From Sphagnum compactum (taxonomy: Eukaryota; Bryophyta; Sphagnopsida; Sphagnales), in the NCBI GenBank assembly GCA_965153455.1, contig OZ234497.1, positions 18,717,872-18,781,871 of the forward strand: a DNA stretch of 64,000 bases, written 5' to 3'. The position numbers were made by a program, and so were the translations under genes. The notes under the pieces were generated by a model. That model did no database searches and had not been told where the DNA came from. It worked only from the letters and a program-made list of their open reading frames with translations. Shown here in pieces: positions 47,994-58,999 of the stretch (within the stretch, counting starts at the first letter, position 1; every line of letters starts with the position of its first letter).

Positions 47994-49181
47994 TCAAACC
48001 CCAACAATAAAATTTGCTTTGGTAGATCGGAGGTCGAACTTCTTGTGATCAAGGTTTAAGAGATCCCTAAAAGGCACCGCATGGTAGAAGTGGATACCGC
48101 TTATCGGCCCATATACATGTTCCACAAAGTTGATGTCGTTTTTGAGTGCGTATTGGATTTTTGCTGCACATTCTATGGCCACCACTACGGAATCGACCCC
48201 GTCCCCTTCGTCTGCTTCCCTTTCTATGACGTACTTATTGTCCATCTCCGATGTGAAACTAATGCCCGAAGCCTCATGCGTATAGCCTTTTCCCACAGCG
48301 TATCTGAGAATCTCTACCTTGCCTGGTCCATTCTCGCTGAAAACAAATTCCGGAACAGACAAATTTTTGGTGTATGGCTCACAAAATGACACTCCTCTCC
48401 CTACATAAGGTATTATATACACAAGAAATTTAACGATGAATATGAACTCGTGAAGGCTACCGTACACTATGAATCCCACTATGTGTTTGAACGTTGCCAA
48501 TTCCAGGACTATCAACCCCAATTCTTCCTGACTTTGTACCGGAATACCGTGCCACCAAATCAAGGTCAGACAAGCCGAATACATTATGTTCTTCAAATAG
48601 CAGGATCTGACCTTGAATACTACTGCAAGAACGAGTAATCCAGTGATGTAGGCCTTGAAAGAATTTGGCAACGTCATTGTGTCAGCGTAAAATACTAAGA
48701 AAGGCAAATAGGAAAGGATTATGCTTAAGGCCATGAAGAACTTGCAGACTTGAATATCGTTGTTCAGCAAGAACACGACCCAAGGTATCACTGGCGTTCC
48801 TAGAGCAAAAGTGGCTGAAAAATTCTGAAACTGCAAAGTTAAACTGGTGCAGATCGCGCAGCCTAGTGATGTATCCAACCATGACGTTTTGAATAGAAAT
48901 CCCTGTATAAGGAGCAAGTAAGAGAAGAAGACAACCCCAGTATTATCTAGCGTCCATCCAATTAGATACATAGTTTTGACTTGAAACGGATAATAATTAG
49001 AAGACAGTTCACAAAAACACGCTAGTGTGTAAACAAAAAAACTCACAATTTGGAAGGTTTTCCAGATAAATAAGAGAAAGCAACGCCGGTCCGAAGCCGC
49101 CGGTTTAAAGTTTTCGTGCTTGAAAAAAGACATGACGTTGTGCGTTATACACAGACTAATTGAAGGAAGTTGTAGCAGCAT
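47994..49181 (-). CDS. Gene C copy 2: eight-span membrane protein, unknown family, intact
   Basis: An uninterrupted intron-less frame of 395 codons, the longest in the window. The start is probably the second Met (residue 17, at 49,133). MSxFKHENFKPA is kept in all three copies, while the first ATG is GTG in copy 3 and followed there by a stop. Hydrophobic spans lie at about 34-56, 80-98, 129-141, 145-166, 176-191, 198-214, 219-241 and 243-262, with a weaker one at 105-127. Residues 263-395 are soluble and mixed in charge, with an acidic patch EREADEGDGVD (320-330) and a closing segment VEHVYGPISGIHFYH. No signal peptide or known transporter, receptor or enzyme motif is visible. Protein-level conservation with the frameshifted copy 1 supports real coding. 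Only about 70 bp of ancestral upstream DNA remains before repeat B1, so its promoter may be lost or replaced. It could be an orphan membrane family or part of an unrecognised mobile element. Confidence 0.6.
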   Translation of the reverse strand: MLLQLPSISLCITHNVMSFFKHENFKPAASDRRCFLLFIWKTFQIVSFFVYTLACFCELSSNYYPFQVKTMYLIGWTLDNTGVVFFSYLLLIQGFLFKTSWLDTSLGCAICTSLTLQFQNFSATFALGTPVIPWVVFLLNNDIQVCKFFMALSIILSYLPFLVFYADTMTLPNSFKAYITGLLVLAVVFKVRSCYLKNIMYSACLTLIWWHGIPVQSQEELGLIVLELATFKHIVGFIVYGSLHEFIFIVKFLVYIIPYVGRGVSFCEPYTKNLSVPEFVFSENGPGKVEILRYAVGKGYTHEASGISFTSEMDNKYVIEREADEGDGVDSVVVAIECAAKIQYALKNDINFVEHVYGPISGIHFYHAVPFRDLLNLDHKKFDLRSTKANFIVGV

Positions 49182-50145
49182 AATAATCAGAGTTCAAGGA
49201 GGAAATGTGAAGTTGAGGAGAAGGCCTTGAGCGCCTTCCAGAAATACTTGGCTGTCACCTCTTCCTAGGACCCATATTTTCGAAATGCCCCCCACATTGG
49301 GTCTTTATCCAATACTAAGCATACATGGATCATGAGTTGGTAGCAGAGAGAGGCCTGTTAGCCAGAAGGTGCCTCTTGTTTTCCACTACACATTATTGAT
49401 CTACTTAAGGTGCCGTCCAAATATGCTAGGAACTTTCTTGACAGGCTCTATGGCTTTTTTGACTTGTTCTTGGAAGAACATGGCTAGAAAGCAACTTTGT
49501 AAAGTATGTGAAGTATATAAGGGTTTTTTTCTTTATTTGAGATCATCTCCCCTGCTAAAAGCTACTCCCGACACGGAAAATGCTTAGTCGAATCGAAGGA
49601 ATGTTCCACCATTCCTTCCACAATTCAAATAAAAACCTTTCGTAATTAATCATCCTACAGGCCTCCCCTATTTCTCAGGCCCCCTTGATGTATGTACCAC
49701 CCTCAGACCTTCAACTTAGGGCAGGGCTTGAGGTGCAATCCTTCCACTCTACATAATGGACATAACCAGGGTGAACCAGCACCCACCATGGCTCTTTCAA
49801 CCACACCATAATCTGACTATTTTGCTAGCCAAACCTAGATGCTGGCTCAAATGCACCACATTTTATTGGAGCTGCAATCCAGATTTTGGTGTATAATTCC
49901 ACTGTTGGAGTTGCTCTAGGAGGCCATTTCCTGGCATAAAGGTTCCTCCTAAAAATGAGGTGCCCTCCAAACACATAAGGAAATTATTCGAAGTGCTTTA
50001 TGACAAGGTCAAGCTCATACTGGCTTCTCCTAGGCCCCTTATGCGGCGGAATGCCTTGGGCCCTTACCCATACAAACTTAGTTGGATTTCAGTAGTGTAT
50101 TAAGAAGGCATATAGGCATAATTTTGCTTGTGTGACAGGTGGGTG

Positions 50146-50223
50146 TTTCAAAAAACATAATGCTCACTCCTATGAGTGTTTCATTTTTTGAAACAAGGAG
50201 TGAGGCATTATGTTTTTTTGAAA
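50146..50223. repeat. Hairpin with 25-bp arms in repeat B
   Basis: The arm tttcaaaaaacataatgctc, continuing actcc, is followed after about 26 bp by its near-perfect inverse. The loop contains a smaller 'gagtgtttcattttttgaaac' symmetry. The same hairpin is kept in repeat B copy 2 at 60,550-60,627. Confidence 0.85.
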
Positions 50224-50336
50224 TGAGTGTTTATATATTTATCTGTTTTTTTCTCATGATAACCATTGGGTATCAATTGAAAAAAATTTAAATTAAATTC
50301 CAATGAGTCTTTACACATGTTAAAGCCCTTGACCAT

Positions 50337-50440
50337 GAATTTTATTGGCCCTACTTTGTAAGGCAAGGATATCGTGTCGTGTATCATTATAGAGTATAGT
50401 AGCTTCAAGGCATTTTGGGCCCTAGAAACTACCTGAGATT
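50337..50440 (+). repeat. Dispersed repeat (family R2), copy 3
   Basis: Contains 'ttattggccctactttgtaa', 'ggcaaggatat', 'tcattatagagtatagtagc' and 'ttcaaggcattttgggccct'. It is embedded in repeat B. Confidence 0.8.
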
Positions 50441-51440
50441 ATTCTAATTTGGTTGCAAAGGATTCACATTCACCTTTAGACGTTTTGCTTTCTCCGCCAC
50501 CTCCTAAATTGTACACCCAATCCCAATTGGTTTCATCATCAACCCATAACTTACAAATTTAAACATGAAACTGCCATCTCCAAAAATGGTTAATGCACTC
50601 ATCATACACAAAAAAATATGCAATTGTCAAGATGTGACATTGTGATTGGAAACATTCAAATCTGCATGTTGTGATGAGTCATCTTTTTGGGTGCAAAATT
50701 TTCTAAAATGAAAAAAGAATATTCAATTGTATACTCCTTTCTTTTTTGAGAAAAAAGTCACTAGATTTCAGTTGTTTTTGAAAATCCTAATGCAAAATTT
50801 CCCTAAGCAATTTAAAAATGTTTAGATAGGTTCCTAGAACCTATCACCATTTAAAGTGAGATTCCTTTTGGGTTGCTCATGACTAATGTTATGTCAAAAA
50901 AGAAAAAAGAAAAAAAATAGTCATGAGAATTTTTGTTTTACAACAACATGATGATGTACATTAAAGTAGATTTATTTATTTCCTAGCTATGACCAATTTA
51001 CCATCCAATATCCATTAACTACTACATGAATGGCAAGGCTACTGTGTAACACACTTTGTTAGAATTAGGCTTGTGTGAGGCTGTTATTCTAATAAAGCTT
51101 GTGTCTAAGGCACCTATCACATAGGCCTAAACATACATAGATCACAAGGTGATAAGTGCGTGGTAATGCTTGAGCAGCAGCGAGTTCCGAAAGCCTAAGA
51201 TGGAACTGAGGGGTCCTTACTTTCAAAACTCCCCCACTCCAAGGTTTTTATTGAGTGTAAAGATCAACACAATTTTAAAAAATAAAGGTTTTCCCATGAA
51301 AGGATATGGGTATCCAATGGGTACCCATAGAGTATCAGAGAGTGGAAAAAAGCCATCACAATGCATTTCGGCAAATGGAATGCCCATGCATTCATAGGCC
51401 CATGCATCCATGATGCCTTGCACCATTTTATGCTCTGTGA

Positions 51441-51834
51441 GAGCATCTCCACGGGTGCTCAGTATGTCACTCTGGATAATAAAATTAAATGTCTAAGTTT
51501 AGCTGTTTTGTTTTGGCAACCTCACCGATAAAACTGTGACTGGAACTGCATTTACCTGGGAATATTAATAGCAAAACACATGGACCAAACATTATGATCG
51601 ACCAATCAGAAATACTGAGCCGTCAGGTCCATTTTATTACAATCTTTCTTGGAGGTGCACAACTCTGTTTGCAAATATATGCAGTTTCCACTTAACTGCA
51701 GTTTACCAGCCAGGGCAAGCTGCACGAATTTGGTGCACGAAAACCAATCTTCTGAGCTAAACTGGGACATTTTAACGCTTTCAGAATAAATTTTACTCTC
51801 TGGCGTCACACACTGAGCACAGGTCGAGATGCTC
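51441..51834. mobile_element. Tourist-like MITE inserted in repeat B1
   Basis: The inverted ends gagcatctccacgggtgctc and gagcacaggtcgagatgctc (right end as written on the plus strand) match at most positions. The element is absent from repeat B copy 2, which reads straight through 'gctctgtaagagtacc' at about 61,848. That comparison defines the insertion site and suggests a 3-bp TAA target duplication (TGA on the left, TAA on the right), the PIF/Harbinger (Tourist) type. It has no coding capacity. Confidence 0.85.
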
Positions 51835-52309
51835 TAAGAGTACCTCCAAATACACAAATAAAAATCTCTTATTATGAGTGAAGCGACATTACTCTTAGGC
51901 CCTCACAGATCCTGTTTTTGAGGGGGATCTACCGATGTGTGTAACTTTCCCTACTTAGGAATTTCTCCGCATGTGTTAGGAATTTGTCCACATGTGTTAA
52001 GACTTTTTAATGATATTCATGGGAGGAAAAAAAGTGGCTAGATTAACACTTTTCTAGACGCTAATCCTGACAGAAAAAAGTCGGTACATCGTGACTTCTC
52101 AAATGCTATTCTTGAGAGACAAATGTGGCTTTAAAACAACATTATAAAGTACATACAAGATTTGGAGGGCAGATTCAGGCTGTACATTTTTCAGGACTTC
52201 TTAGAAAACGTGTTGATTTTTACAGAAGTCCTGGTTTCCAGGAGACCAACGCACTATGTATAGCAGAATCGGACCTCAATAATTCTGCACCTACTACTTC
52301 CTGTGTGAA

Positions 52310-52555
52310 TTACTATTGGGAACACCATAGTGGAACACATTAGGAACATCTGGGAACACAAAAAATAAAAAAACCTATCTTCCCCCCACACCCAAATAAA
52401 GACACAAGCCCTCCCCACTGCATGTTCAGCTGGCTCATGGACTGCATGCAAATTCAATCCCTAAAACTAGTTGTTACTATTTTGGGCCTAAACTAATACC
52501 CCTTAATAGGGTAGCTACCTATATTAATAGGTGTCCATGCTTCTATTAATTCGTG
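52310..52555 (+). repeat. Dispersed repeat (family R3), copy 2
   Basis: Same orientation as 10,480-10,745. Shares 'gggaacac', 'ctgggaacacaaaaaataaa', 'aaaactagttgttac' and 'cctaaactaataccccttaa'. It follows directly from repeat B1 in this copy only. Confidence 0.65.
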
Positions 52556-52689
52556 AGGGGGTGCACACACAGTTTTTCTTTTCTTTTCCAGAAGGACTTT
52601 TCCAGAAGGAGCCATTTGATTGGCCCACCACTAATCTTCTTGGAACATGGGGCACTCACCTACATAGAAGCCTGGAAACGAAGGCACTT

Positions 52690-52950
52690 CCCTCCCCAAA
52701 TATGAAGCATGGTTTGCCTTGTGCTCTAGAGTGTTTCATTCCCATGGGTGGTGGACATTCCCAAAATATGTGGGATTCAGCTGTCACCTCTTTCTAGGAC
52801 CCTTATTTTGGGAATGCCCCCCACATTGGGTTTTCATCCAATACTAAGCATCTGTGTTTTTATTTGGCGAATTCTCGCAAAAATTCGGCCTGAAAAATGT
52901 GATTTCGACCAATACAAAGGATTTTTCTTGGGAAAAATGGTTTTGCTCCT
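52690..52950 (+). repeat. Partial extra copy of the start of repeat B
   Basis: Matches 59,285-59,510: 'tttgccttgtgctctagagt', 'catgggtggtggacattccc', 'cctcttyctaggaccctt', then R1 sequence ('aaaaatgtgatttcgaccaa'). The match ends near 52,950. Confidence 0.8.
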
Positions 52951-53477
52951 TGGCCTTTTGTGCTAGCATCCAGACCCAAATGCAAGGCCGACCACGGGGT
53001 ATGTTCACCAAGTGCTAACAGGGAATATTAAGCTTCCTCCCATTCCCTTCCACAAGTCAATAGCTTCATATTCAACACAAAATGAGATTGAGTTTGTGGA
53101 TATGATCACTAGTTCAACAAGTAATGATGGGAGCCTCCAATAGAAAGTTCAAGCACAATACATTCAAAACTTGATAGAAGTTGTTAGTTTAAAAACTATG
53201 GTAATTTTTTTGTTCTCAAGTTGTAAGATGAAATCACACTCTAGTGTTAAAATATCTCTTCCACTATTGAAAAGGCCATTCAACAAAATGACTTGCATGT
53301 ATTCTAGTTGCAATGTTTTAATATTGAAGATTGCATGTTTCTTGTGTTATTTCATACATTTACATCCGATATGAAAAATTCATATAAGTTTGGACTAACC
53401 ATAATTCAATTGACATGAGAAACCTGCAAGATTAAAAATTATTAATTTGATAAAAAATTTCAATGAAAAACTTTTAA

Positions 53478-53796
53478 AGCATCTCCACTCATACTCGGCA
53501 CTTGGATATGCAGCAATATTTCTCCCATCCAAAATTATTTAAATTTACAGATTTCAAGCCTCACCCATAAACATGAACCTAGGATAATAAAAGACAAAAC
53601 CAGCTAATAACAAATCACATGGACCAATCAATAGATTTAGCTGATCAAAATCAATAGGTGTTAAATTATGCTATGGTTTTTGCCACCTCGACATATTGAG
53701 CAAAAATTTGTCACAACCATTGTACTAAATGTATCAATCAAGTATTATTGATCTCCATCCAAAACATGTTGTGCAATGTGTTGGTGGAGATGCACT
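53478..53796. mobile_element. Second Tourist-like MITE of the GCATCTCCAC family
   Basis: The inverted ends agcatctccactc and ggtggagatgcact share the core of the element at 51,441. The interior 'caaatcacatggaccaatca' resembles 'aaaacacatggaccaaac' in that element. The target duplication is unclear (TAA on the left, TAT on the right). Confidence 0.75.
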
Positions 53797-53799
53797 TAT

Positions 53800-56498
53800 C
53801 AACATAGCCTTGTTCTTTGGGTTTGCTCATCATAAAATTGGTTTGTCATTTTTTTATGCAAAGATCCAAATGTAAAACTGAATGTGGGTTTATCACACAT
53901 GTTCATCACATGCAATGCTCTAATTTCCCCCACCCCCTATTATTCCCCTTGGAATGTAAATGCTTTCATATATCTTACACAATGTGATCATGAGGATAAA
54001 CATAAATAAGTAATAGGGACTGCAGTAATAATCAGGGTTTCCTAAAAGGGACCAATACTCCAAAACTATAAAGTCCTTTTTTACAAAGAAAATAATTTTA
54101 GCCAATTTTGACTATGTAACCCATGTAATTTTAGTTAGATGTACTTTAAACATTTCAATATTTTGTTAAAAAAAATTACATCCAACTTAACTTAACATCT
54201 AGATGTTTCATATTTTCTTGAAAACACACTAAATAATGTTCATTTATTAATCCTTAAGCTTGTAGCTTGAAAATATTACATGGTGATAGGGCTACATGTT
54301 GCCATTAGAGAATTTGGACAATGTACATGGTATTATTTTTATGTCATTTGATATCTAATAATAAGTTGTGTACATGGATTAAATTTGGTGCAATTTGGCA
54401 TAAGTATACTAGTCTTTTTGATTCCTATATCATGTTACAGGTGTTGTGACCAAGGACTAAGTTGATTTCTAAGAATTGTAAGGACATTAAATTGTGCACC
54501 AATTTTTTTGTTTTAACTATCATTTTTTATATTACAACTCATAAAAATCATTGGGAATCTTGAATTTAATATCTAATGTGAGAATAAAAAATAGTTCATA
54601 TTTGACTTTTGTGAATTGCAATCCTTGGCGTGCGACAAATTTTTTTGGGTACCTTGATTGTGACTAAAGCTTGGGAATATATATTTAAAATCATGATACT
54701 TTTAAGCACATTACTAGTGGAAAGTATTTCTTGATGTAATAAAATCTATAATCTACTAATGATTCTATCAATTTAATTCTATATATTGATATGTACTTAT
54801 AAGGCTTAAACTATGGTTTTAGCCATGTTCAAAATAGAATGTCCAAAGATTTTACAACAAAATAATTATGTGCAGAATGAAAATAGAAAACTCTAAAGCA
54901 AAAAATGCTCAAGAGATTTCAAATTCAAATTAAAAAATAAAAATGAATTCAAAACCAAGTTCAAGGTCTTAAATAAGTTCAATTCCAAATTAAAAGCTGA
55001 TAATGTAACCAATAAATTAGTTGTTACAACTAACTACTCCCTTAACATTATCCCATTCATAATGTAAATTATGTCGTGGAAATCCAAGACCACTATTAGG
55101 TATTGCTAAGATACTCATATGATTTTGCAAGTAGTTGGTTCCTATGGATATTCTTGTGTTGACTCCCATGTTGTGCCGATTGATGTTTCTCAAGTTCAAG
55201 TTTATTTTGTAGTTGTTACATGTAGTTATTGGGAATGAACCTATTGCTACACATCTTATGGTTTTGCCACATGTGCTTGTATAACTCCCTAAAGTTCTTC
55301 TTCTTGGTGTTGCGTGTGCACCTATGATGGCATTATTCCAGAGTCTCACTATTCCTATACTTGTGCTTGTGCACCATGTTGTGAAAAAATATTAGTGAGA
55401 ATGACAAATGACAAAAGAAAATCAACAAGGCAAGACAACTAAACCTGACAAACCAACTAAATTTGCAAACCAATTTGACTTAGAAAATCATTTTGATTAG
55501 ACAAAACTAATTTATTGGCTAGAAAACTATTTAGTGTGGCAAATGAACCTGAAAAATTGAAATGTCATAATGCCAAATCGATCACAATTTGACAAATTAA
55601 CTTGACTGTGTTGAGATACAAAGGTTAGTAAAGTGGTCAAACCACCTTTTTGTAATATAAAAAAGATAGATTTAACAAAGTAAAGATATCGATGGCTTGT
55701 CAAGTGGGTCTGTAGTTGTGATTTCCAAAACACGCACAACTACCACATATAACTCTTGAACCTATCCTTCAAACTCTGACCACCAGGGTATGGATGGTAT
55801 CAAGATATCATCGAATGGCCGTGATGGTACCCAATTTTTTTCACAAAATCCCACCAAATTGGTACCATCAAATCAAGGCAAGGTGATTTTTCCATATATT
55901 TGAAGACATTTTTTTTTTGTAGCATAAATGGGAAGGGCTTTTGACAAGATCAAGCTCATCCCTATTGAGCTTGGTCCCCTTCTTTCAAGAACGTCTTGTA
56001 ACCAAAAAGAAAGTGGAAGACAAAAGAATGAATATGATAACATACAATAGAACTTAGCAAAGTTGGAATCTCTGGCACCCTACAGAACATGACATTTCCT
56101 GGCTTTTGTTGTGCCAGCATCAAAGATGGCTTCTGCTATCATACATTGGTTTTAATAGGTCCTGCCCTTGGTACTCCTAGTCGGCAGACTTGTTATAGAA
56201 GTCTGAATCTCCAGCAAGCCTCCACTTAAATGGCTATGAACCATCAACTACCCAACTCCAATGCATATCATCAAAAATCAACATTCTATAGAGGAATGGC
56301 CTTTGAGGTTAGAACTCTCAAGGTTCACTTGATCCATTTGAGCCACTAACCAATTCCCCATTGAATGCAAACAATGCAGTGTACCTCCACTCCTCTTATT
56401 TGAAAACCTAAAAACCTGGAGACCCTTTAATCTAAATGTTTTTGAAGAACTTGACTTGAGTAGTAGGTACCAAGCTCGTCTAGGGCCACTCAATGGGA
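53800..56498. other. Gene-free stretch
   Basis: No supported gene. A 110-codon minus-strand frame at 55,017-55,349 has no recognisable domain. The rest is AT-rich, becoming GC-richer toward 56,500. Confidence 0.4.
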
Positions 56499-56501
56499 CA
56501 A

Positions 56502-57273
56502 TGTCGCAACCCCACTTTGTCCAAGTGTGGGGGTGAAGCCCAACACTTGGAAAGTTGGAGACTTGGAGTCCTCCGGGACTCCCGAATGTTTAGAGCTCGA
56601 CAGCAAGGCCCAAAACACCTCGCATTGAGGTATTCTTGGTGTCATTGAAAAGGTCTTGAAACGTAGATATCGAAAATGGCCTCGCATTGGCCATTCGGAC
56701 ATCTGCAGCCCAAGTTATGGGCAAAAGAAAGGCCGGGAGTCAAACTGGCAGTTTGACTCCCGACCACTAAAAGTCGGGAATCGACCCTTTCCCGACGTCG
56801 CCTGAGGGAGTGCAACATGGCGTTGGAAAGATCTCGACGAGGGCTACAACTTTGGTTTAAACGTCGTCACAATTGGACTCCGGAATCGGGAATTATGACC
56901 GTTCAAAGTTTCGGGAGTCCCGCCGGGACAGTTTCGGGACTCCATTTCGGGAGTCCCAAGAAAATGTGCCATTTGGATGTAGCCTCCGTGGTGAGCTGCA
57001 GAGAATACTATAAGGGGGAAGGTGGTGGCTTCCCCCGAGTCCGGGCCGTGGTGAGTCAAGTAGTCCAAAATGCCCGTGGCTTGTCCCAACACCCAAGGGT
57101 GTTCCCGAATGTGAACTAACCCATTTGTGGTTGGTTTTGTATGCAGATTCGTGCTTGATCTACTAGTCCATCTTCCTAGTCTAATCCCGGGGCTTTCAAC
57201 TCGACCCTCTACCCCTTTCTAGAGTTGGAAATCGGGAGCGTGCCCTTCGGTCCCAACTTTCCGCAACTTCACA
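56502..57273 (+). repeat. LTR-like repeat, plus orientation
   Basis: Begins TGTCGCAACCCC and ends ...cttcaca. Directly after it comes tggtgaaccctcaagtgg, which has the position and TGG start of a primer-binding site. A TATA-like 'actataaggggg' lies at about 57,007. It is nearly the inverse of 57,553-58,329. GC content is clearly above the surroundings. I find no internal retrotransposon genes. Confidence 0.6.
56734..56762. repeat. Perfect 14-bp-arm hairpin inside the LTR-like repeat
   Basis: The arm cgggagtcaaactg, one central g, and the exact inverse follow. The same structure with one mismatch is kept in the inverted partner at about 58,066-58,098. Further GTCGGGA/TCCCGAC phrases surround both. 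Confidence 0.9.
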
Positions 57274-57552
57274 TTGGTGAACCCTCAAGTGGGTTCACCC
57301 CGGGACCAAGGAGCGCATCAGACAAACTTTTATACAGGAATACACAACAGGTTGCTAACTTCTAGTCCCTTTTTCACTCTTGATCTGATTCGTTCATGTT
57401 GTCCACACTAAGGATACCCCTTGAGGTTTCTGGAACTCTCTCAGTCAGTTACCTACAATATAAATCTAAAGTACTACAACGCAAACTCCCCATCCCCAGA
57501 TGTTTTTTGACGTGCTCCCAAGCTCCTTGAAAGACCCAAGATGGGTCTAAGG

Positions 57553-58329
57553 TAGTAAACAGCGGAATTGTTAGGAGCTCGGGGCACGCTGAAAACTCTC
57601 AGCACTAAAAGGGGGTAGAGGGGCGTGCTGAAGCTCTACGATGGGACTAGGAAGAGTGACAAGCTTTTAGTTACTCACTCGAATCTTCATCAATCCAACC
57701 AACAAGTTGGTTAGAATACTGTTTGGAGCACCCTTGGTGCTAGGACAAGCCACGAACGACTCTGGACTTATAAGACTCACCACGGCCCGGACTTGGGGGA
57801 AGCCACCACCTTCCCCCATATAGTATTCTCTGTGCCTCTCTGCGGCACCTACATTCGAATGGATTTTTGTCCCGGGACTCCCAAAGACGAGTCCCGAAAT
57901 TGTCATGGTTTGGACTCCCGCACTTTGCGAGATTGTAACTCTTTGCTTAGACCTCTGATCGGGATGAGGTCTGAAGAAAAAATGTAGATTTTGTCGAGAT
58001 CTTTCCAAGGGTGTGTCGCACTCCACTTGCACGCACTAAGGTCGGGTTGATTCCCGACTTTTTGTGGTCGGGAGTCAAACTGCCAGTTCGACTCCCGACT
58101 TTTTGTTTTGCCATAACTTGTGCTACAGATGTCCAAATGGGTCATGCGAGCTCATTTTAGACATCTACACTTCAATAACTTTCCAATGATATAAAGAACT
58201 CTTCAATGAAAGGTGTTTTGACCCCTACAATTGCTCTCTGAAATTTTGGGAGTCCCAGAGGACTCTCAAGCTCCCATTTCGGGAATGTGGGACTTTCTCC
58301 TCACACTCTCTCAAAGTAGGGTTGCGACA
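57553..58329 (-). repeat. LTR-like repeat, minus orientation
   Basis: Reverse-complement partner of 56,502-57,273, of similar length (777 against 772 bp), starting TGTCGCAACCCTAC on the minus strand. Homology between the two arms also continues about 60 bp past the presumed LTR ends into the gap, where it weakens. The two therefore face each other with their primer-site sides about 280 bp apart. Confidence 0.6.
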
Positions 58330-58838
58330 TTTTTTGTCTTCTATATGCCTCCCCTTTGATTTCTACGGCTCGGACCCCTCATTTCTTCATCATTCCTTGG
58401 CATCATCCCCTCATATGCATTCTTACAATCACCTACATAACTACTCTATTAAGTTATTGGCGCAACGAAAGTCATCAACAACTAGCTAAGTAGTCTGAGA
58501 GCTACAACAACCAACAAATTACATGCCAGGAATAACCGCTTCCTTCTCCTTCATACTGCCTCTTATGTTTACCTTCCTCCGTCCATTCCACAAACTTCTT
58601 TAATGCAGTCGCCTCCTCCACCACCCATCGCACGGTGCAATCCCTGTCCTCCATAACACACAAACAAGTAGAGCAGCCTACCTATGCACTCCTTGCAGCA
58701 GTGATGGATATATTCCCGCCGTAAGAATGCAAAAAAGTGACGGCTAATGAAAACAATAAAACAAAACAAAACCCTAAAAATTTGTTGTGTTCACACTACT
58801 GGGTGACCTGCTGTTCGGTCACAACCCCACCTTCGAGC

Positions 58839-58999
58839 GATCCTGCATTATCGCATTATGAGGGTAGGGGTAATGTTCACCTCGCTGGATCTTGCATTAG
58901 TTATGAGGGTGGGGTAATGTTCAACTCGCTGGATCCTGCAATATTTATGAGGGTGCGTTAATGTTCACCTATCCTGCATTATGAAGGTCGGATGTTCAT
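58839..58999 (+). repeat. Tandem repeat, about 50-bp unit, three to four copies
   Basis: Units contain 'ctcgctggatcctgcattag', 'ttatgagggtgggg' and 'taatgttcacct'. Degenerate at both ends, and non-coding. Confidence 0.8.

Larger units (their letters stand above)
46702..49252 (+). repeat. Segmental duplication, copy 2
   Basis: Direct copy of 20,547-23,068. Differences include a 33-bp tandem duplication (46,724-46,789), a 41-bp extra segment near 46,870-46,912, and a 51-bp deletion in gene C. The right edge abuts the 3-kb repeat B1, so the sequence upstream of gene C differs from that of copy 1 beyond about 70 bp. Confidence 0.92.
49252..52345 (+). repeat. 3-kb repeat B, copy 1
   Basis: Collinear with 59,355-62,335 ('gctgtcacctctt', 'catgagttggtagcagagag', the hairpin at 50,146, 'gatcacaaggtgataagtgc', 'tattgggaacac'). 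It lacks about 290 bp of R1 sequence that copy 2 has after 59,430, and it carries an extra MITE at 51,441-51,834. ORFs within it are not conserved between the copies, so it looks like a non-coding or decayed element. It includes R2 copy 3 and a MULE-like terminal phrase at about 49,766. Confidence 0.85.

Noticed and set aside
48081-48389. 102-codon plus-strand ORF (and its twin at 21,850-22,227)
   Set aside because: It is antisense to the gene C soluble domain. It is open in both copies only because the DNA is nearly identical.
55017-55349. 110-codon minus-strand ORF
   Set aside because: No recognisable domain, no paralogue in the window and no gene context.
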